From: G963665405 sp963665405
GTDB lineage: Bacteria; Chloroflexota; Dehalococcoidia; Lucifugimonadales; G963665405
Direction: 5' to 3'
Assembly: GCA_963665405.2 (NCBI GenBank)
Contig: CAXXUH010000003.1
Location: 124,001-188,000 of the forward strand
DNA: 64,000 nucleotides
Under the pieces are notes generated by a model. That model did no database searches. It was given only the letters and a program-made list of their open reading frames with translations, and was not told where the DNA came from. A program made the translations under genes and the position numbers. The first letter of the stretch is position 1; each line of letters starts with the position of its first letter. Shown here piece by piece: positions 58,723-64,000 of this stretch.

Positions 58723-58749
58723 GGCGGTCGACGGCGACGGGGTGTCAGC
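58723..58749 (+). repeat. 25-base direct repeat, copy 1
   Basis: CGGTCGACGGCGACGGGG followed by TGTCAGC. The second copy at 60027-60052 differs at two positions. The pair brackets the HNH and membrane protein genes. Confidence 0.6.
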
Positions 58750-59278
58750 GGGTCCCCGGCCTTGCCCGATAGTCGGCGATGAGGGAGTCCATCTCCTGGC
58801 GCGCCAGCTGCAAGGTATAGCGAATCTGCGCCACCCTAGACCATTCGGCCTCGTCAAGTCGTTGTTCCAGAGTCCGCGGGGCGTAACCGAAGTGTTGCAC
58901 GTACTCACTGATTCGCTCGGCGCGTTGTTGAACATCCGGGACTTGCCTGGTCGCGGGTGACCACCGGGCGTCGCTGACCATCCACTCCTCAAAGGGTAGG
59001 TCGCGCTTGGAGTCGTCGCATCTGGGGCAGGAAGGAACCATGTTACCCAGCACGGCCTCTCCGCCCTGCATCACAGGCACGACGTGGTCCCAGCGCCCGA
59101 TTTCGGGAGACCCGCAATAGACGCACTCGGGCTCCCCCGTACCGAAGAAGAGGGCCAGCACCTCTGCCTGCTCCGGCTTCCCGAACTGTCGGCGTCCTAG
59201 GCAGTCGTTAAGTGCCCGCTCTACCATGGAGAAGGCGAAGCCGGGGGTGGTTCGTTGTGGGACTCGGGGCAGGTTCAT
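58745..59278 (-). CDS. HNH endonuclease
   Basis: This 177-residue protein has an HNH motif: C-V-Y-C-G, R-W-D-H-V-V-P-V, G-G, N-M-V-P-S-C-P-R-C-D-D-S-K. The last conserved Asn of the motif is Asp here. A C-terminal region of about 70 residues is helical (V-Q-Q-R-A-E-R-I-S-E-Y-V). Nucleases of this kind are common in mobile islands. No partner or methylase is adjacent. Confidence 0.85.
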   Translation of the reverse strand: MNLPRVPQRTTPGFAFSMVERALNDCLGRRQFGKPEQAEVLALFFGTGEPECVYCGSPEIGRWDHVVPVMQGGEAVLGNMVPSCPRCDDSKRDLPFEEWMVSDARWSPATRQVPDVQQRAERISEYVQHFGYAPRTLEQRLDEAEWSRVAQIRYTLQLARQEMDSLIADYRARPGTR

Positions 59279-59471
59279 GGCGCCTCAAGTAAGGTCTCGG
59301 CCAGGGTATACCGCCGGGCCGCCGGTCGCGCGAAGCGTTCCCGCTTCCGGTTCTCCTACGCAGTGCAAAACAGGGGCTCCACAGGGTGCCTCGGTGACCT
59401 CGGGCGGAGACCATGAACGTATTTTACGCTGTGTAAGGTAAATCCTCTACTCCGAGTGGTAGAATGGCGAT

Positions 59472-60026
59472 ATGGGAAGACCGTCTTGGCTAGAACTGGC
59501 AGGTATCGCCGCTCTCGGGGTCTTTGGTGCCCTATGGGGCCTGAGCCTCTTCCTGTTCCGCGACCCCTCGGACCCGCATTGGGCTGAGTTCGCCTTTGGC
59601 TTCATGGGAGTGGCCAGTGCGGTCGCCGTCAGCATGCTGATTGTACCCCTCCATTGGTGGCTGCGACACCATTACCGGGGCAAGCCAATCACGGGGGAGG
59701 AGCTACTCTACCTGACCAGCACGCAGCCGCCGGACATGGTGGCGTTCGCTACGGGGGTCGTCGAGCGCGCCGTGTTCACCACCCTTGCCCTGTTACTTCT
59801 TACGACCGGTCAATCGGAGCCACTCATGGTAGAGGGGCACGTGGCTGCGGTCGCCAGCATCGCGGGGGGCTGGATTGTGCTCAAGACCGTCATGGGATGG
59901 AGGCGGCTCACGACGGGTGACCCCGCCATCCAGCGGCTCTCCATGGTGGGGATAGTGGGCTCCCTCGGGTCCGTGTTCCTGGGGGTGCTCGCTGGGGTCC
60001 TCACACTTCGACTGTACTTCCAGTAG
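59472..60026 (+). CDS. Hypothetical membrane protein
   Basis: This 184-residue protein has four hydrophobic segments (about 8-26, 36-60, 91-110 and 150-180), a short cytoplasmic basic loop (R-H-H-Y-R-G-K-P), and no motif I recognise. It lies between the HNH gene and the second direct repeat. It looks like a small stand-alone membrane protein of the island. Confidence 0.65.
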   Translation: MGRPSWLELAGIAALGVFGALWGLSLFLFRDPSDPHWAEFAFGFMGVASAVAVSMLIVPLHWWLRHHYRGKPITGEELLYLTSTQPPDMVAFATGVVERAVFTTLALLLLTTGQSEPLMVEGHVAAVASIAGGWIVLKTVMGWRRLTTGDPAIQRLSMVGIVGSLGSVFLGVLAGVLTLRLYFQ

Positions 60027-60052
60027 ACGGCCGACCGCGACGGGGTGTCAGC
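60027..60052 (+). repeat. 25-base direct repeat, copy 2
   Basis: CGGCCGACCGCGACGGGG followed by TGTCAGC, near-identical to 58723-58749 in the same orientation. Confidence 0.6.
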
Positions 60053-60122
60053 CCCACCCGACCCACGAAGGACCTCGTCTCCTGGCTTCGCTCTTTTGCC
60101 GCCAGGGCTCTGTCTGAACCTG

Positions 60123-60218
60123 AATGGGACACGCCTGCTCCTTTCGTGAGGTAACTCTACCTCAGGAGCTCACGCCACTACTACTCCTCGTGTTTCTCAC
60201 CTCCAGATGTGTCCCATT
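60123..60218. repeat. Small nested inverted-repeat element
   Basis: Outer ends AATGGGACAC and GTGTCCCATT form a perfect 10-base inverted repeat 96 bases long overall. Inside are CGTGAG/CTCACG and GAGGTA/TACCTC inverted repeats. It resembles the ends of an insertion sequence with its transposase lost, or a MITE. Confidence 0.45.
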
Positions 60219-60343
60219 TTCGCTGACGATCTACAGTTGCCACCGATAATGCCCGTTACCAGGCGGCCCTCGCCTTATGGTAGAGTGCGTTCGTCGATAG
60301 GGCAACCCTTGAAATTAGCCAAAACCAAGGTAGGAGGACAGGT

Positions 60344-62059
60344 ATGAAGGTTCACCTAGGCTCCCCGATGGCCATACCGTCAAGGGGGCAACTGAGGGAA
60401 GCTATAGCTTCTCGCCTGCCGGGTATCGGGTGGCCCAGGAACTTGACGGGCTGGCACATAACCGGTCTAGGCCTCATCTTGGTAATCCTGTTGACGGTGG
60501 CATTGGTGCTGGCCTGGGGGGACACTCTGTCCTTCCCCAAGGTGCTGGACAAAGAGGTACCAACGCGGTTGGCGAGCGTTAGCGCGGAATTACAAGGCGA
60601 TTTGGAAAGTGGGATCATTTCTAGTGATCTACGAAGGGCGTTTAGCGATAAGGGGGCCGGCCTTTCGGACCGTGCCACGGTTTCAACCGTGAAAGAGGGG
60701 CGCGAATGGCTAATAACGGCTCCCAGCGAAGTGTTCGTCGTCGTAAAAGAGGGCGGTGTGCTGAACATCGGTGATGGGCTACTGAAGGTTAGTAGCTCGC
60801 AATACCAGAGGGATTTGGCCAAGGGGATTATCCCGGAAAATCTAAGAGAGGGGTTTAGGCTTAAAGATATCGGCCTGTCCGATAGTGCCAGGGTTTCAAC
60901 GGTAGAGGAAGGAAGATCGTGGTTAATAACCGATCCCAGCAAGAAGTACACTGTCGCAAAGCAGAGTTACCTAAACGTTGGCGATATAGCGGTTCGCGTC
61001 AGCCCGGAAACACAGGAAGATTTGGACAATAGCGTAATCTCGGAAAATCTAAGGATCCAGTTGAGGGGCAAAGAAATCGGTCTCTCGGATGGCGCCACGG
61101 TCTCAACACTGGAGGTAGGCAGCAGCTGGCTGATAACCGACCTCGACCTGGCTACGACATACACGGTCACAAAAGGAGAAGATCAGCTGGACATCGACGA
61201 GGTAGAAGGGAGGGAAGTATTCCTCAATAAAGATATTGCCAGTGCCGTTGATACTGCCACGGATTACGTGACCAGAGAGGGAGACTTTGTCTTTGACTTT
61301 ATCGGCGATGTGATCAAGCAGGTGCTGACCTGGATTGAGGATGCCTTGCTTTGGCTGCCTTACCCGGTGCTCATAGCCGGTGTCGCCCTTCTGGCTTGGC
61401 GGATGGCCGGCCTTGGAGTGGCCCTTTTTAGCGGCGTGAGCCTCTTGTCGATTGGATTTGTGGGCTTTTGGCCCAGTGCCATGGAGACCCTTTCCTTGAT
61501 GTTGACCGCGGTGGCCATATCCACCCTGATAGCCTTACCTGTTGGCATTATCGCTGCCCGCAGCAACGCCGTGGACGCCGTGCTGCGGCCGGTGCTCGAT
61601 GGGATGCAGACCATGCCCAGCTTCGTGTACCTGGTACCGGCAATCTTTTTCTTCGGCCTGGGCAATGTCCCTGCGGTTATCGCTACCATCATCTATGCCG
61701 TGCCCCCGGCCATCAGGCTGACCAACCTGGGTATCCGGCAGGTCTCCCCCGAAACCCTGGAGGCGGCTAGGGCCTTTGGGGCTACACCGTTGCAACTCCT
61801 TATCAAGGTGCAAATCCCCCTGGCTTTGCCAACCATTATGGCGGGTATTAACCAGACTACCATGATGGCACTGGCCATGGTAGTAGTGGCTTCCCTGGTA
61901 GGCGCCGGTGGCCTGGGGGCGGATGTACTCAAAGCCATCGGCCGGCTGCAAATCGGCAACAGCCTCCTGGCAGGAATGAGCATCGTCTTCCTGGCAATTA
62001 TTATCGACCGCATCACCCAGGGCTTCGCCACGGCCCAAGCGAAGGCTACCCAGGAGTAG
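60344..62059 (+). CDS. Betaine/proline-type ABC transporter permease with three extracytoplasmic repeats
   Basis: After one helix (40-59), this 571-residue protein has three tandem modules of about 70 residues (83-150, 152-220, 222-287). Each runs D-L-x-x-x-x-I-[IS]-x-x-[ND]-L-R...G-L-S-D-x-A-[TR]-V-S-T-[VL]-x-[EV]-G...W-L-I-T...L-[ND]-[IV]-[GD]. The C-terminal 250 residues are a binding-protein-dependent permease domain with the EAA loop (E-A-A-R-A-F-G-A-T-P...Q-I-P-L-A-L-P-T-I), as in OpuAB/ProW. I know of no permease with these modules. AGGAGG precedes the ATG. Base composition is less GC-rich than its neighbours. Confidence 0.85.
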   Translation: MKVHLGSPMAIPSRGQLREAIASRLPGIGWPRNLTGWHITGLGLILVILLTVALVLAWGDTLSFPKVLDKEVPTRLASVSAELQGDLESGIISSDLRRAFSDKGAGLSDRATVSTVKEGREWLITAPSEVFVVVKEGGVLNIGDGLLKVSSSQYQRDLAKGIIPENLREGFRLKDIGLSDSARVSTVEEGRSWLITDPSKKYTVAKQSYLNVGDIAVRVSPETQEDLDNSVISENLRIQLRGKEIGLSDGATVSTLEVGSSWLITDLDLATTYTVTKGEDQLDIDEVEGREVFLNKDIASAVDTATDYVTREGDFVFDFIGDVIKQVLTWIEDALLWLPYPVLIAGVALLAWRMAGLGVALFSGVSLLSIGFVGFWPSAMETLSLMLTAVAISTLIALPVGIIAARSNAVDAVLRPVLDGMQTMPSFVYLVPAIFFFGLGNVPAVIATIIYAVPPAIRLTNLGIRQVSPETLEAARAFGATPLQLLIKVQIPLALPTIMAGINQTTMMALAMVVVASLVGAGGLGADVLKAIGRLQIGNSLLAGMSIVFLAIIIDRITQGFATAQAKATQE

Positions 62060-62100
62060 CCGGTCGCGCAAGGTTGATCAGAGGAGCATAGGAAACACGA

Positions 62101-62127
62101 GGGGCGGCGACATCTTATCGCCGCCCC
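62101..62127. terminator. Bidirectional terminator
   Basis: GGGGCGGCGA and TCGCCGCCCC form a perfect ten-pair stem around CATCTTA, between two convergent genes. Confidence 0.7.
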
Positions 62128-62163
62128 CCCATCGTCGGCAATCAACGGGGCTATTTTTCTCTG

Positions 62164-63177
62164 CTAGCCCACAAGGCCATCCCTCACCTTCTGGGCCACG
62201 TCCGCGGGCACCCACCGGGTCCACGCAGCCTCATGGTTCTTCAGGAACCAGGTGGCCACCTCTTCGAAACTCGCGTCAGTCTCTGCCTTATAGGCATTGG
62301 CAGCCACGTCGACGGCAGCGGTAAAGTCCCAGTTTCTCAGGAACTCAATCACATCAGGCGCCCGCTGGACCAAAGTGGGGTGGACTACGATCCTTATGTT
62401 GGCGACGGGGTAGCCGCACCCGGTCCCCGGGCCAGCGCCCGCAGCGCACTCAGGCTCTTCAAGGCGGGTCAGGTCCAGCTCGGCGGCGGGCTTGGTGGGG
62501 CCCCACATGTAGCCCACCCAGGCCTCGCCCTTGGCGTAGGCCCCCTCCAGGGAGGCGAAAAGGGAGGCCTGAGACCCGGGGTCCTGGAGGGTGATAATGT
62601 CATCCAGGCCGTAGGCTATCAACTGGGCCTCGTTGAGCTCTGAGCACGCCCATGCCGAGAGGCACTGCGGCAGGACTATCTTGCCCCCTTCCTGGGGGAA
62701 GATGTCCGCGTGCTCCCTCAGGTCCTGGACCGTCACCAGTCCCGGGTTCTGCTCCACCACGTAGGTGGGGACTACATAGGCGCTCTGCCAGTTGTCATCC
62801 AGGCTCTTCCCCACGGGTATGATGTCACCCCCGGCCAGGGCTTTGTCCCAGAAGGCCTGCTGGTTGGGCAGCCATATTTCCATGGTGACGTGAATGTCAC
62901 CCTTGAGGAGGCCCGCCTGGAGAGGAACGGTCCCCCCAAAGATCGCCTCGGTGGGGTATCCGAAGCCGTCTTCGATTATGCGGCGTGCTATGGCGTTCTG
63001 GATCTGGGCGCTGTCCCAGTCCAGGTCGGCGAAAATTATCGTCTCCTTGGCCGCTGCTCCCGCTCCCTCTTCCTCCTCATCGCCGCATGCTGCGGCCACC
63101 AAGAATAGCGCTGCTCCCAACAGCGCCACCATAATGTAGAGAAACCGGATCCTACCAACTAATTTAAACATGCACAT
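62164..63177 (-). CDS. Glycine betaine/proline-type substrate-binding lipoprotein
   Basis: This 337-residue protein has a signal peptide with lipobox A-A-A-C and a polyacidic linker, then a periplasmic-binding fold of the OpuAC/ProX type: F-A-D-L-D-W-D-S-A-Q-I-Q-N, V-T-M-E-I-W-L-P-N-Q, G-E-A-W-V-G-Y-M-W-G-P-T. Trp residues in W-D-S, W-L-P and W-G-P could build the aromatic box for a quaternary amine. It converges with the permease gene and is upstream in the same strand as the ATPase gene, so the transporter is encoded on both strands. Confidence 0.88.
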   Translation of the reverse strand: MCMFKLVGRIRFLYIMVALLGAALFLVAAACGDEEEEGAGAAAKETIIFADLDWDSAQIQNAIARRIIEDGFGYPTEAIFGGTVPLQAGLLKGDIHVTMEIWLPNQQAFWDKALAGGDIIPVGKSLDDNWQSAYVVPTYVVEQNPGLVTVQDLREHADIFPQEGGKIVLPQCLSAWACSELNEAQLIAYGLDDIITLQDPGSQASLFASLEGAYAKGEAWVGYMWGPTKPAAELDLTRLEEPECAAGAGPGTGCGYPVANIRIVVHPTLVQRAPDVIEFLRNWDFTAAVDVAANAYKAETDASFEEVATWFLKNHEAAWTRWVPADVAQKVRDGLVG

Positions 63178-63204
63178 TTCCTCCTTTGATTTTGGTTCTC
63201 TTGC

Positions 63205-64000
63205 CTATACCTGGGTCATCGTTAACATTACGTCGGACCGGTGTACCTCACCTACGAGTTCGCCGGCTTCGTTCCGGACCTGGATCGGTTGTTGGTGTTG
63301 CATCAGTACGGGGATCAGCTCTTCTAAACGGGTATCGGCACTGCAGCAAGGACCATCAGAGTCTAGTCCTTCAGTCCTTGGTTCCTTCATCACGCTCCTG
63401 GCCTTCAACACCGACTCCCGGCGGACATCCCGTATAAACTCGGTAACGTACTCGTCTCCAGGGTTCAGGACTATCTCTTCTGGGGTGTCTAGCTGGACGA
63501 TTTCTCCATCCCGCATGATGGCGATCCGGTCGCCCAGCTTCAATGCCTCGTTGAGGTCGTGGGTGATAAAGACCATGGTCTTGTGGAGCTGCGCTTGTAG
63601 CTTGATGAGCTCCTCTTGCATGTTCCGCCGTATGAGAGGGTCAAGGCCGCTAAAGGGCTCGTCCAGAAGAATGATTTCCGGATCCACCGCCAATGCCCGA
63701 GCCAGACCTACCCGCTGCTGCATGCCGCCACTCAGCATCCTCGGGTAGCTGGTTTCCCAGCCCTTCAACCCCACCATCTCCAAAATCCCCTGTGCCCGTT
63801 CCAGGCGCTCCTCCTTATCCACGCCTTGGACCTCCAGGCCCCAGGTCACGTTATCTATGACCCGCCGGTGAGGCAAAAGGCCATATTTTTGGAAGACCAT
63901 GCCCATCTTTCCTCTGCGCAGATGGATAAGCTGCTGGTCGGTACACTCCATGATGTCTTCACCGTCGATCTCGATGACCCCTTGCGTGGGCTCTATCAGC
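63205..64000 (-). CDS. Betaine/proline-type ABC transporter ATPase (partial, runs off the window)
   Basis: The visible 264 codons hold the Q-loop (V-F-Q-K-Y-G-L-L-P-H), ABC signature L-S-G-G-M-Q-Q-R-V, Walker B I-I-L-L-D-E-P-F and H-loop T-H-D-L. The C-terminus has one CBS-like domain (P-V-L-M-Q-H-Q-Q-P-I-Q-V). This is the OpuAA/ProV pattern, whose CBS domains sense ionic strength. Walker A lies beyond the window edge; the frame continues through L-I-E-P-T-Q-G-V-I-E-I-D-G to the last base. No start is visible. Confidence 0.9.
   Translation of the reverse strand, partial: LIEPTQGVIEIDGEDIMECTDQQLIHLRRGKMGMVFQKYGLLPHRRVIDNVTWGLEVQGVDKEERLERAQGILEMVGLKGWETSYPRMLSGGMQQRVGLARALAVDPEIILLDEPFSGLDPLIRRNMQEELIKLQAQLHKTMVFITHDLNEALKLGDRIAIMRDGEIVQLDTPEEIVLNPGDEYVTEFIRDVRRESVLKARSVMKEPRTEGLDSDGPCCSADTRLEELIPVLMQHQQPIQVRNEAGELVGEVHRSDVMLTMTQV

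Overview
The window is GC-rich bacterial chromosome, most likely from an uncultured Chloroflexota lineage (Dehalococcoidia/SAR202-like). I infer this from the mix of genes, from proline/threonine-rich lipoproteins, and from several families of palindromic intergenic repeats. It could not be tested without a search. Codon use is uniformly high-GC except in the last 4 kb (betaine-type ABC transporter), which looks less GC-rich. Genes are dense on both strands, with frequent GTG/TTG starts that are supported by Shine-Dalgarno sequences.

Layout. 0.4-7.4 kb is an accessory region: a lipoprotein, a zinc-finger/nuclease-like protein, a ribbon-helix-helix regulator, a phospholipase-D/SF3-type ATPase fusion, a decayed second copy of the regulator, and a broken sensor kinase. 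7.7-13.2 kb encodes secreted and surface proteins, including a protein of about 50 His/Asp-rich 12-residue repeats that is split by a frameshift. 13.5-36.8 kb is mostly housekeeping: HAD phosphatase, amidase, a MoxR-DUF58-transglutaminase operon, MGMT, dnaE, a UbiA-family prenyltransferase, an Fe-S oxidoreductase, aquaporin, GalU, MFS, aldo/keto reductase, pterin dehydratase, a geranylgeranyl-reductase-type flavoprotein and a divergent carbamoyltransferase.

36.97-47.10 kb is a compact integrated element bounded by a 15-bp duplication of the 3' end of tRNA-Ala. It carries a D5-type primase/helicase, large terminase, HNH nuclease, major capsid protein, prohead protease, a connector/spike fusion and a portal. 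I see no tail, lysis or integrase genes. It resembles a capsid-forming phage satellite. A divergent promoter pair with a palindromic operator sits at its right end.

47.2-52.9 kb holds two adjacent genes that each appear to encode selenocysteine: a UXX-star glutaredoxin-like protein and a thioredoxin-like protein with a W-U-D-C active site. Each UGA is followed by a SECIS-like hairpin at the right distance. A large repeat membrane protein and a secreted protein with a PEP-CTERM-like tail follow. 52.9-57.0 kb encodes a ClpC-type unfoldase, an alpha/beta hydrolase and a VTT-domain membrane protein. 57.1-60.3 kb is a small island behind tRNA-Asn with an integrase remnant. 60.3-64.0 kb is a glycine-betaine/proline-type ABC transporter whose permease carries three tandem extracytoplasmic modules; its ATPase gene runs off the window.
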